Source of the DNA: Coenobita brevimanus
Taxonomy: Eukaryota; Arthropoda; Malacostraca; Decapoda; Coenobitidae
Assembly: GCA_032717465.1 (NCBI GenBank)
Contig: CM064713.1
Span: 11,198,547-11,262,546, forward strand
Direction: 5' to 3'
Length of the DNA stretch: 64,000 nt
Shown here one piece after another: positions 34,223 through 44,839 of this stretch; position 1 is the first letter of the stretch, and every line of letters begins with the position of its first letter. The notes under the pieces are model-generated. The model was not told where the DNA came from. It was given only the letters and a program-made list of their open reading frames with translations, and ran no database searches. Position numbers and translations under genes: made by a program.

Positions 34223-36160
34223 GTGTATTCATCGTGTCATATGCTTTCTCCAAATCCATGAAGGTCGCATACAAATTGTTTCCCTTCTCTGGAAACTTTT
34301 CCTCTAAAGATCTGAGAATGAATATCTGATCTACACAACCTCTTCCCTTCCTAAAACCTCCCTGTTCTTCTCCATCTAATTCCTCTGTTTCTTCCCTAAC
34401 TCTGTCAATAAGTATCCTACCATATACTTTTCCTATTACACTAAGAAGACAAATGCCCCTATGATTACCACACACTTTTATTTCCCTTTTCCTTTGTACA
34501 GGGGAATAATTATACCTGACTTCCAATCCTCCAGGACCCTGCTTTCCTCCCAGGCCAATCTGCACATCTTCCACATCCAGTCAACCACTATCTCTCCTCC
34601 ATGCTTCAGCATTTCATCACACACTTCAAAATTTCCTGGGGCTTTCCCCATTTTGACCTTCTTCATTGCTTCCACAACTTCCATCCTCCTGATTTCTTCA
34701 TCTCTTCTCACATCCCTCCATCTCCCAGCCATTCCCCAGCCACTTATATTTGTGTAACATTCATTCTCCGTGTTCAACAATTCCTTAAAGTGTTCTCTCC
34801 ATCAGCTCACTTTTTCTCCCTTCTTCACTAGTAACCTTAAATTTTTATCTTTCACCCCTCGAATAACGTCTTTAACACCCTGCCTAACTCTACCTCTTTC
34901 CAGAACTTTTTCTTACTTTTCCTCCACTTTACACTCAACTTCCGTCCAAATTCCACATCCACTTTCTTCTTACTGTCTCTTACAAATCTTTTCACCTCCT
35001 TTTTCCTCTACATATAACTCTCTTTTTCTTCTCTCATCTTCTTCCACACCCCTGTTTCACCTCCACTCAGTATATGCTTTCTTCATTTGCGCCACAGCCT
35101 GTCTCACCTCTTCATTCAACCTTCCTGTTCCTTGCGCCCCCTTTTGTCTTCAATTCATTGCACACACCACCTCACATCCTGCACAAACTTCTTCTGTGAA
35201 TATCTTGCACACACCTCTTACGTCCCCCATCTGCTCCTATCCATATTTACGCAATCACTCCTCCACTTCTCTCTCATATTCTGCCTTTTTTTTCATCCTC
35301 TTGTAACCTTTACACCCTGCTTGTGTGAACTACTCCCTCCTGTCCTTCCCTCCTACTATTCCTCCATTTCATTTGAACCTTGATTCTCACTACCACTAAG
35401 TGGTGGTCAGAAAGACCACTCCCCCAACCTCTATATGCTTTTGCAATCACTTCATTCCTTCTCATCCTATCATCCACACACACCTAATCAGTCATTGCCT
35501 TCCATTCATTCAGTTCACCACCGACTCTTCTCATTGCTTGCCACATATACCTGTAGATCATTTTGTGTCTGAAGAGGGTATTGGCTATCACCAACCCCCT
35601 CCCGGCACAAATGTCCACTAGAGAACTGCTATTCTCATCTACCTTTGCAGGCACACCTCACTCACATACTACTCCATCCACTTTCATATTCCCTACTTTT
35701 CCATTCATATCTCCAATCAAAACAACTCTCTCAATCCTTTCAAACTTTTCCATGCATGTTTCCACATTTCTCCAGAACTCATCTGTTACTCTGATTGTAT
35801 GATCTTGCGTTGATGCATACACACAGTCGCCCACATTTGTAGTCCAACTTTCAGTCTTACCAACACAATCCTTGAGCCACCTGGTCCATACTCTCTTACA
35901 TTCTCCTTCCATCTATTGCTTACAACGATACACACTCTTTCTTTCGCCCTCTCATTCTCACCCTTTCCTGCACATATACCCCACCCATACTTCCATGATC
36001 TCACACTCTCACCTCACCATTTAGTTTCAGTTAACACACATACATCCACTTTTGCACCCTCAAGCACCTGGACAATCTCTCTCTCTCTCTCTCTTTCACT
36101 TTATCATCTTCACCCCTTATATTCCATGTCACAATCCATACCATGTCATTTGTTCAGTCC
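34223..36160 (-). pseudogene. LINE-A A3 endonuclease, linker and proximal RT
   Basis: Read on the minus strand from 36160: the first endonuclease strand, CMHQRKIIQSE near the middle, IGDMNGKVGNMKVDGVV (catalytic D-x-N), then the basic linker, and RT blocks GKAPGNFEVCDEMLKHGGEI, IIIPLYKGKGK, GNHRGICLLSVIGKVYGRIL and MDLEKAYDTMN. Frames change at least five times. The sequence ends at the junction with the nested LINE. A CT-rich run at 36078-36092 lies in the first endonuclease codons. Confidence 0.82.
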
Positions 36161-36211
36161 TTAGTCGTCACCTGTTAGTCAGTACTGGTCCAAGGCTTCT
36201 TGTTCATATTT

Positions 36212-36652
36212 TTAGTTAGTTGTTTTCCGTGGAGGGGCACTAACCCTCCGCCAACACATTTGTTGTCATGTAAGGAACAGGTGTTGGTTGGTTATAGAGT
36301 TACCACCCAGTGTTTAAATGATTTCTTGGTTTGCAGAAAATCATTTGGCCTGCCACTCGGTGTAGATATACCCTAAAAACAGAGTACCACTACATTAAGT
36401 GGGTGGATGGTGGGCGCCACCACCCACCACAGAGTTACGTGGGGTTAAAAAGAAAATCCAGATAACTCTGAAATATGTCATTATATGGGCTGGGACTGAA
36501 AAATATCCTCCCATACTGGATTTAAATGTTTGTTCATAGAACTGGGCTGGCTTGTCTTGTATAGTGCCATTGTGTAATGATATATGATACCGGTGCCTGG
36601 CTTGTGTCTGTGTTCTGAATTCTATTCCCGGCTAGAGCGAGTGTTACTTTTG

Positions 36653-36656
<4 letters not shown>
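36212..36656 (+). repeat. Repeat R followed by SINE-S copy
   Basis: The first ~165 bp (GAGGGGCACTAACCCTCCGC, GGTTATAGAGTTACCACCCA, GAAAATCATTTGGC) match 43996-44160. The second part (TTACGTGGGGTT, CTCTGAAATATGTCATTATA, CCGGTGCCTGGCTTGTGTCT, GGCTAGAGCG) matches the SINE-S blocks at 30.9-31.2 kb and 44.3-44.7 kb. The two parts are neighbours here and at 44 kb, so they may be one composite element. Confidence 0.6.

Positions 36657-36696
<40 letters not shown>
36657..36696. repeat. (TA)n microsatellite at the LINE-C 3' end
   Basis: About 40 bp of TA directly abutting the 3' terminal sequence of LINE-C. Confidence 0.95.
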
Positions 36697-36699
<3 letters not shown>

Positions 36700-36984
36700 A
36701 GGCAGCTTCCCCAAGGAAAGGGAGGTAGCCGAGACAGGATGACACACTCCAATTTACTCATCCACTCAAACAAATTCATTCGCATCTTAGCTTGGAAGGG
36801 GAGAAGGGACAGATCCTCACTGCACCACACAGCACGAGGGTCAACTGCGCAGTGCAATCAGTGACGTCCGTGGCAGGGCCCAAAGCAGAGCTGGTTTAAC
36901 CCTGCCACATCATAATAGACCCATCCCCTTACCCACACCTGACCTGATCAGCTGATCAGACAAATGCAGGAGAATATCCCCTCA

Positions 36985-37866
36985 GGGCTGTCTCATCATT
37001 TATTCATTCACAATTTCTCTCCATTCATTTCTATCATGCACAGCCACTCTTCCTTGCTCAACAGACATCCCTCTTATACCAGTGCTCTCTTCACACTGTC
37101 CATCCATCCTATTCGTGGTCTTCCTCTCAGCCTTACACCTCTCACTTCAGACCTAGTTATCTTTTTCACCAATCACTCATTATCCATTCTCTCCATATGC
37201 CCAAACCATCGCAACACCCTCTGCTCAACTCGATCAGCCATCTCCCGCACAACTCCAGTTCTACTTCACACTTCATCATTTCTTATTCGATCCATATGCA
37301 TCACTCCACACATTCTCCTCAGACACCTCATCTCCATTACATTCAAATTTTTCCTCACTGCTACACCCATATTCCATGTTTCAGCCCCATATAATGCAGT
37401 CGGTACCACAACACTCTCAAACAACCTTCTCTTTACGTCCATTGTAAGCAAATGACATCTAAACATTTTTTTCATTCCTCCCAGCACCTTTTCTACTTCA
37501 TTCATTCTAAATTTTACTTCTGCTTCTATTCTTCTATCCACAGAAACAAGTGACCCTAAATGCTTAAAACACTCTACCTCCTCAAGCAACTCACCTTTCA
37601 AAACTAGATTCATCCTCCTACCATCTACCATCCTCATACACTTCATCACTATACTCTTATTCTCATTTATTTTCAATTTCCATCTTTCACACACCCTTCC
37701 AAATTCCTCTACCAATTGTCTCAATCTCTCCTCTGAATCAGCCACAAGTGCAGTATCATCTGCAAACAGCAGCTGCTTCAGATCCCACTCTCTAGCTTAC
37801 CATCAACATTCAACAAACTCAGACCTCCACCTAACACTCTTGCATTCACCTCCCTTACAACATATC
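36985..37866 (-). pseudogene. LINE-C reverse transcriptase, distal half
   Basis: The minus-strand reading is VREVNARVLGGGLSLLNVDG, then KQLLFADDTALVADSEERLR (active site at about 37750-37772), ERWKLKINENKSIVMKC, HLGSLVSVDRRIEAEVKFRM, MKKMFRCHLLTMDVKRRLFE, PTALYGAETWNMGV, MRCLRRMCGVMHMDRIRNDE, and a C-terminus with RGVRLRGRPRIGWMDSVKRA. It is largely open from 37745 to 37266 and then changes frame. The motif set is that of LINE-A-like elements with a distinct sequence. Confidence 0.85.
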
Positions 37867-37872
37867 ATCGAG

Positions 37873-40454
37873 ACAATGTGGGTGAAAGTGAAATTTGAAT
37901 GTGAGTTGTGGAAATTTGTGAGTGCATATAGGCCTGGTAGTGAAAGGTACGAAGAAGAGAGGGAGTCTTGCTGGAATGATGTTGATGAGTGTCTGCAGTT
38001 TTGAAACGAATGTGAATGTGGTACTGATGGGAGATCTGAATGCTAGAGTGGGAAATGTAGCACCTCAAGGTGTAGTTGGTATGCATAGTATGCCTGGAAG
38101 AAATGAAAATGGGGAACGGTTGATAGGGGTGTGCATTGAACAAGAGATGGTGATTGGAAATACCTTGTTTGAGAAGAAAGATATTTATAAATATATATGG
38201 GTGAGACAGGAGGGTGGAAGTTTTGTTCATAGAGTATTGATGGACTATGTGGTTGTGTCCAGGAATGTAACAGGAAGATTGTTGGATGTGAGAGTTCTGA
38301 GAGGGAAGGGTGGAAGTATGTCTGACCACTACCTGGTGGAGGGAAAGTTGATAGTAAGTAAGAGATGGGTGAGAGCTAGGAGAGTTAGGTGTGGCAGGGA
38401 CGTTTTAAAACTGAGCGAGATGGATAAAAGAGAGAAAAATAATGATAGAGTATCAGGAGAAATTGAAAGATGAGTGGAACACAGTGAAAGATCAGTAGAA
38501 TGGCAGTGTGGAGGAGGAATGGCAGTTGTTTAACCCGCCACGTGCCACTGCCGTTTTAGAACGGTCTGACATAATTCTGTGGTCTGTGCCAGTGCCATTT
38601 TAAAACGGTTTAAAATATAAAAACTTCACTGTGACCGATTTTTAAAGATTCGCCGGAAAAAATTGGCAGGCATGTAAAGTTACTGTTCCTCTACCTTCCT
38701 TCAGGCTGTCAAGGCCATACACTCACTCCCTCCCCTCCCCCCATGCTCGTTCTGCCTCACTCTGCTTGTGTGCCTCACCCAGTGCTGTACATAGTGAAGG
38801 CATTTTGTAAATATTTTCATGTAACTGTAAGTTGTAAATATTTTCTTGTAAGTGTAAGGACTATAATTAGTGAGGTCAAGTTGTAAATACCTTCTTGTCA
38901 GTGCCAGGACTATGTAATGAAGTCAGGTTGTACCTATCTTCAAGTAAGTGTAAGATAATGCATTCACAGTGAGAAAGACACAAATTGTGATAGATGCTGA
39001 AGTAATAAGTAATCAGAAAAGTGTACTGAACATTGCTATACCTTCCCAGGATAAGTACCTGAGTATACCTTACACAAAAAATGGCTTTCTCTCACTTATG
39101 TGGTGAGTGTGAGAGAGCTGCTATACCTGTACACGGGTATGCAGGACTCAATAAAACTGATATCCGAGCCTCAATGAGCATTTTAATGGCGAAATTCGTT
39201 GTTTCCACATCAAAATATATCATTTTAGCCAAAAAAAAAATCAAAGGTTGGAAAGTGGTTTGCACTGGGGAGACCCATAGGGCTAAAAATAGCCGGCATG
39301 TGGCGGGTTAAGAGTGCTGTGGTGGGTCATGCAAAAGAGGAGTGTGGTGTGAGACGAGTGGGTGGTGGTATGAGAAAGGGAAGTGAATGGTGATGCGAGG
39401 AAGTAAGTATGGCTGTGGCTGAAAAGAGATATGCATATGAAATGTGGCTGCAGAGGAAGTATGAGGTGTCATATGAGAGGTATAAGGAAAAGAGGAATAG
39501 GGTGAGAAGAGGTGTGTGTGACGATAAAGTGGCAGCAGATGAGAGGCGGGGTAGGCGGTTGACTGAGAATTTTCGACAGAATAAGGAAATGTTTTGGAAG
39601 GAGGTGAAAAGGGAGCAAAAGGGAGAGTCTTGGAAAGAGGAGTGAGTAAAGCAGAGGATGGAAGGATGTTAAATGAGATACATGCAGTAAGGTATAGATG
39701 GGCAGAGTATTTTGAAGGTTTGTCAAATGTAGAGGAGGAAAAGGCAGCTGAGATTGTGGCAGATGGAAGGGTGCAAGGAATGACTGTGTTGGGAGGGCTG
39801 AATGATTCTTTGATCACGATGGAGGAAGTGCAGGAGGTAGTAAAGGAGATGAAAACAGGGAAAGCTGCAGGTATGGACTGGAGTGCTATGGAATGCCTGA
39901 AAGGTAGTGGAGTGACTACTGTTGGCTGGTTAGTAAGATTGTTGAATGTGTGCTTTTTGAAAGGTATGGTGTCAATTGACTGGGCAAGTGCTTGTGTGGT
40001 CCCGTTGTATAAAGGTAAGGGTGATAAATATGAATGTACTAGCATTAGGGGTATAAGTCTGTTGAGTGTTGTAGGTAAGGGGTATGGTAGAGTGTTATGA
40101 GAGTTAGAAAGGGTACAGAGGAAGTGATTGGTGATGAGCAGTGTGGCTTTAGGAGAGGGAGGGGATGAATGGATCAGGTGTTTGCTGTGAGACAGGTGTG
40201 TGAAATGTATTTAGCGAAAGGTAAGGATGTGTTTTGGGCGTTCATGGATTAAAAGAAATTCAATGATAGATATGACAGGGAGGCTTTGTGGACTGTTTTA
40301 TGATTGTATGGACTTGATGGTAGGTTACTAAAACGAGTGAAAAGTTTTTATGTAAATAGTACAGCGTGTGTAAGAGTGGGAAATATTGTGTCTGATTAGT
40401 TTCCTGTGAGAGTGGGGCTGCGGCAGGGATGTGTGATGTCGCCTTGGTAGTTTA
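37873..40454 (+). pseudogene. LINE-C endonuclease tail, linker and proximal RT (inverted half)
   Basis: On the plus strand: VLMGDLNARVGNVAPQGVVG (endonuclease D-x-N), NENGERLIGVCIEQEMVIGN, MDYVVVSRNVTGR, GSMSDHYLVEGKLI with an intact SDH triad motif (about 38315-38350), and RYAYEMWLQRKYEVSYERYK. RT entry blocks EEVQEVVKEMKTGKAAGMDW, ACVVPLYKGKGDKYECTSIR and GISLLSVVGKGYGR follow. The copy ends at GLRQGCVMSPW and the (TA)n. Frame breaks occur near 38005, 39643 and 40098, with further stops beyond. The N-terminal endonuclease third is missing. Confidence 0.83.
38530..39311. mobile_element. TTAA-flanked MITE with 13-bp terminal inverted repeats
   Basis: A 774-bp insert (38534-39307) sits between two TTAA copies (38530-38533, 39308-39311) inside the LINE-C linker. 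Its ends are CCCGCCACGTGCC and, reversed, CCCGCCACATGCC, one mismatch in 13. TTAA targets with CCC...GGG ends are typical of piggyBac-superfamily MITEs. No transposase is present. The left interior has two AACGGT-bearing direct repeats (GTGCCACTGCCGTTTTAGAA and GTGCCAGTGCCATTTTAAAA). Confidence 0.78.
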
Positions 40455-40522
<68 letters not shown>

Positions 40523-40639
40523 GTGGTTCTTATTTTTGAAGTTTTAGATTTTTTATGGGCCACCATGCACTTATATATATATATATATTAGAGTGGTTCT
40601 TATTTTTGAAGTTTTAGATTTTTTATGGGCCACCATGCA

Positions 40640-40724
<85 letters not shown>

Positions 40725-40773
40725 TGTATATATATATTTATTTATATGTATATATATATACAGTATATACACA
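40455..40773. repeat. (TA)n with two extra copies of a transposon end
   Basis: Two near-identical ~55-bp segments starting TTAGAGTGGTTCTTATTTTT at 40518 and 40588 (period 70 bp) are embedded in (TA)n tracts (40455-40518, 40574-40588, 40643-40722). They resemble the left end of the element that begins at 40774 (TTAGGGTGGTTC through ATTTTTTATGGGCCACC). Confidence 0.82.
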
Positions 40774-41216
40774 TTAGGGTGGTTCTTTTTTTTAAAGTTA
40801 TCGATTTTTTATGGGCCACCCGCACTTTTCTTCCTCTTGGTACAAAAACTCTCTGTGCAAAATTTCAGTCATACTGTAGTATGTTCTGGTGCTCCAATGA
40901 CCCAGAAGTCCACACTCTGTGCCATCTAAGCTGAATACCTCGCCGGCGCACCTAGGTCCCCTTCACAGTGTAAGTATTTGTCCCTCATTGGGAGGATGTC
41001 ATGGGAATTGATCTCCCACTCATTGTTGCCTAGTTTGAGAGGTCAGTGTTGTCTTTTGCATGTCTGGGAATCACTGACAATGAGCCTCTATGACCTGGAC
41101 AAGAGATTGCCACTGCTCCTCATCTTTAGTAATGACAGGGAGCTCAATGCTTCACTCAGCAAATTGTTTGTGATTTTTAGTGACTTGTGGCATTGCTTAG
41201 CTTTCTTGTAGTCATC

Positions 41217-43400
41217 TCATTCAACCCACGTGGATGGGTCGACATCCAGGAACCCACTGGAGGAGCGAAGGAAAAATGGAAGGCAGAGAGTGGTGCTTGT
41301 TACGAAATCAGGGAGGTTCTTCACTCGAATGACAGCCATAAACAGCTCCAGGGTCCTTCTCTTCTCAGGCTCATTGCCCTCCTTGTCCTCCAGATCTGTG
41401 ACCATGGCCTGCTTCATTTTGAAGCCAAGGGACTCGTTGAAGAATACCAAGCCAACTGGCTCCTCAGGGAGGTACCAGAGATGAGGACTGAAGGCCTTTG
41501 CACCAGTGGATGAGAAGTCCAAGCCACCATAGTCCAGGATGTCTTGAAGAAACTTGAGGTTGCTCTGAGAAGCAGAAGCAGCACCTGGTGCTGTGAACCA
41601 GTATAGGGCATAAATCATGATGGCAAATATGACAAACCACTCAAGTATGGCAAGCTTTCACACAATGAGCTTGAACTACCTGTGAAAGAAGTAAATCTTG
41701 ACTGAACAGATGATTTTGGCCATCCAACAGGCAAGGTGGTAGGTGACAGGCTGTGAAATGTGGAAACCACGAGGAGGAACTCCATTAAGGATGAGCACCG
41801 TGAGCTCGAGCAACTCACACTAATCTTCCCGTGGCTGTTGGGTGCTGAGTTGAAGATGGCAGCAGGTGATGACCTCGTTGAAGTGGGTAGGAAGGTTGGC
41901 GAGAAGCTTCAAGTGATAAGCTACAATGAAGTTCCATTCCTGCTTGAAATCCTTGAGGAGAGGGATGTCCGGCCCTAATTTGATGATGCTAGTGCAGACT
42001 GTGAAGACTTTCTGGATGCAGATCTCACTTATGTGCTTCCTGCAGGGGAGAGCAGGCCCCAGAGCGAATTCCGGTGTTGCTAGCAGTTGTGTCGAAGGTG
42101 ATGTTTGTTACCAAATCCACCAGGTGCCATTTTGCTGGCTAGCAAGATCATCTCCACCATGGAGGTTCCTGTTCCTGATCGCAGTTTGGGGACATTCAAC
42201 AACTTCACAATTCTCTTGAGACACCAGGATGGGTAAATATTCGAACATATCTTGGCCAGGTTCATCAGCAACCAACCTACTGTCCCAGTGAATAGTGAGG
42301 GGAATACCAGGCTTGATGGATGAGCACAGAGCTACTGTCTGTCTGCCATAGGCCTTGATTTGCCCCCCATGGATGCTCTGCCAGTTCAAAGCCATAATTA
42401 AAGGATCCATGCCATACACAGATGCTGCAGCAGCTGGGATGTGGACAGCATTGCGATTGCTGGACTTCATGTGGTTCAGAGCATCAGGCAACTCCAAAAT
42501 GACGACAGGTGCATAAGATTAGGATCGTTGTCATTTGGGTGAGAATGTGGTAGTTGACATGGATGGTCCAGGAACATGGTCTTTGTTTTCTTTGCCATCT
42601 TCAGAGTCCTCCAACTCAACAGAAGCTTCCAACACTTCCATCTGCTGCTGCTTTCGTAGTTTCCGAACATGGGAAACCTCCTTTCTCTCATGCTTCTTCA
42701 CTGCAGCATCGGACAGCTTCCAGTCAATACTGAGCATCATGCCTTGGCAACATTCCTCCCACTGAGCCTTCATAAACGCCTTGTCCTCTTCATTCCTCAG
42801 TAGTTTCTGCATCCATGTGTGCCAAGTCAAAGAGGTTCTTCAGCTTCAGTCTGAAGTCAGCTCACTTCCCCTCTGCCACCTCAGTCTTCCTGTCCTTCCT
42901 GTTGCTCAGGGAATTCTTCCAATGCTGCCAGCTGCTGTGGCTCTTGTAGTTCCTGAAACTGGGAAGCCTCCTCTCTCTCATTTTTCTTTACTTCAGCATC
43001 GGACAGCTTCCAGTCAATACTGAGTATGATACCATGGCGGCCTTCCTCTTGTTAAGCCTTCAGAAACACCTTGTCCTCTTCATTTTTCAGCAGCTTCGTG
43101 GCATCCATGTCCGCCAATTCGAGGAGGTTCTTCAGCTTCGGTCTGAAGTCAGCTCACCTCCCTCAGTCCTCCTATTGCTTAGGGAACGCATTTCATTTTC
43201 GGGGATCCTGCGCTCTGCTCTGTGTCACTGGAAGTCTGGCAGAATACCAGAATCCAGCGACCTCAGAGTCCACGATCAATGCAGCATCTGATAGGATCCT
43301 CTTTTCCTTCCACAGGAAATGGAAAAGCCGCTGGAAGTCCTCACTGTTTGATGGCAACGTACCACCTGTGAGTTAGATGGGGGCTGTCCATCCTTCTAGA
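41217..43400 (-). pseudogene. Transposase-like protein of unknown family, fragmented
   Basis: Minus-strand pieces in order: a region with DFQRLFHFLWKEKRILSDAA (about 43320-43260), two related Glu/Lys-rich segments (43140-42850 and 42830-42531, each with NEEDK, LSIDWKLSDA and KK-E-E) that are a ~292-bp tandem duplication, LTIHWDSRLVADEPG, LPILVSQENCEVVECPQ, NITFDTTASNTG, and finally FTAPGAASASQSNLKFLQD and FSPHLWYLPEEPVGLVFF. IHWD, FDTTASNTG and HLWYLPEE could supply a D-D-E set. I recall similar arrangements in uncharacterised arthropod and cnidarian proteins, but cannot name them. At least four frame breaks. Confidence 0.5.
42540..43140 (-). repeat. ~292-bp tandem duplication within the transposase-like gene
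   Basis: CATCCATGT at 42810 and 43102 anchor two copies that share TTGTCCTCTTCATT, CAGCATCGGACAGCTTCCAG and TCAATACTGAG. The copies have diverged, but both keep the same encoded order of charged motifs. Confidence 0.8.
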
Positions 43401-43939
43401 TCTCGGTCTTCTACCTGGTTTCCTTCTTTTCCTTACATTTGTTATGGTCGTCATCCTCTTAGAAAGAAAGTTGTTTGCCAGCTGTAGCCATTGCAATCAA
43501 ACCTCGAGATTGACTCACCACATGGAAAAATTTCTCAGATGAAGGACTATGTTATTTACCTTCGTAATGCACAAAACACCTGTTTGCTAAGCTAGTAAAA
43601 GAAGCAATGACACACTACTGTCTGACCAGTTCCCTACCCACTTGCCCTATCCCTACCCGTTCAGGCTCCACCTTCTCTCCTCCCTCACTCTCAGTTTCCC
43701 GCCTTTCCTGCCATGACCACGCCCTCTTGCGGATCGATGAGAGGTTCCCAGGAATATGGTCCCATTCTCCTATATACGGAGTAACTTCGGAGCCATTGGA
43801 GAACTAGAATTTTTTTGAGCAATGTACAAAAAAAATTTATATGTGGTGTTTTTATATCAGTGGCACAATACTAGAGGCTGGCCCGTGAAGATCTCCCATA
43901 TTCAGTTTTCACTATATACCTCAGGACCACCCTAATATA

Positions 43940-43992
43940 TCTATCTATCTATCTATTGTCAGATGCCATAATACCGTAAGGGGTGGCCATTT
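43940..43992 (-). mobile_element. LINE-A copy A4, 3' terminal remnant
   Basis: A TATC tail followed by GTCAGATGCCATAATACCGT and AAGGGGTGGCCAT, which is the conserved LINE-A 3' terminus in antisense. Only about 50 bp of the element is present, an extreme 5' truncation. Confidence 0.75.
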
Positions 43993-43995
43993 GAC

Positions 43996-44160
43996 TTTAA
44001 GTTATTTGTTTAACGGGAAGGGGCACTAACCCTCCACCAACCCACTTGCTGACACGTAGGGAGCACGTATGGTTTGGTTATATGGTTACCACCCAGCGTT
44101 GTAAATGGTTTCTTGGCTTACAGGAAATCATTTGGCTTATAACTCAATGTAAAGCCACCA
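43996..44160 (+). repeat. Repeat R, second copy
   Basis: Matches 36212-36375 through AGGGGCACTAACCCTCC, GGTTATATGGTTACCACCCA and AGGAAATCATTTGGC. It again lies upstream of SINE-S copies. A (TA)n tract follows at 44285-44311. Confidence 0.68.
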
Positions 44161-44329
44161 GAAAAGGAAAGAAAAGCAATAAGAAGTGACAGGAAAGATG
44201 GGAGAAATAGGAAGAAAGGAGGGCAGGCACAGAAAAAGAATGATAAAGGCTAAGGAAGAAGCAGGCAGCACTACATCATCAAGTGATATATATATATATA
44301 TATATATATATTCTTGACCAGGAACTGAA

Positions 44330-44760
44330 CCCATAATGGATTTACCTGGTTCGTCAAAAATATCAGGTGTTCTCAGCTTTTTTCACGCCGTGGCGGAGTG
44401 GCATCAGTGCCTGACTTCTATCTAGAGGTCTAGGGTTCGGTTCCCGGTCAAGAGCGTAAAAAACATTTGAACACACGCTTGTAATGTGTCTCTCCAACAT
44501 ATATAGACGCTCGTGTTGTGTCTGGGATAGATTAAAACTGCTCTGTCACTTGCCGAGTTGCGTGGGTCTGAGAAATAATCCCAATGTGTTGTGATTGAAA
44601 TATATCCTCCCATAATGGATTTACCTGGTTCATCAAAATATCAGTGTTTTCAGCTTTTATCACGCCGTGGTGGAGTGGTGTCAGTGCCTGAATTCTTTCT
44701 AGAGGTCTAGGGTTCAATTTCCGGTCAAGAGCGTAAAGAACATTTGTACAAATGTGTGTC
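44330..44760 (+). mobile_element. SINE-S tandem dimer, 277-bp period
   Basis: Two copies of CACGCCGTGG(C/T)GGAGTGG (44384 and 44661), each followed by CAGTGCCTG, TCTAGAGGTCTAGGGTTC and CCGGTCAAGAGCGTAAA. GGCGGAGTGG and GGGTTCGGTTCCC look like tRNA A and B boxes. Each is preceded by TAATGGATTTACCTGGTTC. The repeat distance is 277 bp, so two SINE units are arranged head to tail. Confidence 0.72.
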
Positions 44761-44772
44761 TTCAATATATTT

Positions 44773-44775
<3 letters not shown>

Positions 44776-44839
<64 letters not shown>

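Larger units (their letters stand above)
31247..36200 (-). mobile_element. LINE-A copy A3, nearly full-length, split by a nested LINE
   Basis: Antisense copy with its TATC tail at 31247-31264 and the conserved 3' terminus at 31265-31310. RT sequence on the minus strand runs from 36160 down to about 34223, is interrupted, and resumes at about 32313 with the next codons of the same RT region. The interruption falls between the codons equivalent to DRQG and LWK of copy A1. The endonuclease begins near 36150. Reading frames are repeatedly broken. Confidence 0.86.
36697..40454. mobile_element. LINE-C with inverted 5' half (twin-priming structure)
   Basis: The distal half of one LINE lies on the minus strand (37866 down to about 36697, including about 290 bp of 3' untranslated sequence). 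The proximal half lies on the plus strand (37873-40454). The plus part ends in the block equivalent to MSPWLFN, and the minus part starts with VREVNARVLGG, the codons that follow it by only a few residues. The 5'-most sequence of the inverted part sits at the central junction. (TA)n tracts abut both outer ends. This is the exact geometry of twin priming. A 774-bp TTAA MITE lies within the inverted half. Confidence 0.75.
40774..43935 (-). mobile_element. Unclassified DNA transposon with TTAGGGTGG ends
   Basis: The left end reads TTAGGGTGGTTCTTTTTTTT and the right end, reversed, TTAGGGTGGTCCTGAGGTAT, so 13 terminal bases are inverted repeats with one mismatch. Between them the minus strand encodes pieces of one large protein with transposase-like acidic motifs. 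It lies between (TA)n on the left and a LINE-A TATC tail on the right. The target duplication is obscured by microsatellite. I do not know the superfamily name. Confidence 0.6.

Noticed and set aside
35087..35383. Cys/Ser-rich plus-strand frames near 35 kb
   Set aside because: Antisense of the LINE-A A3 linker.
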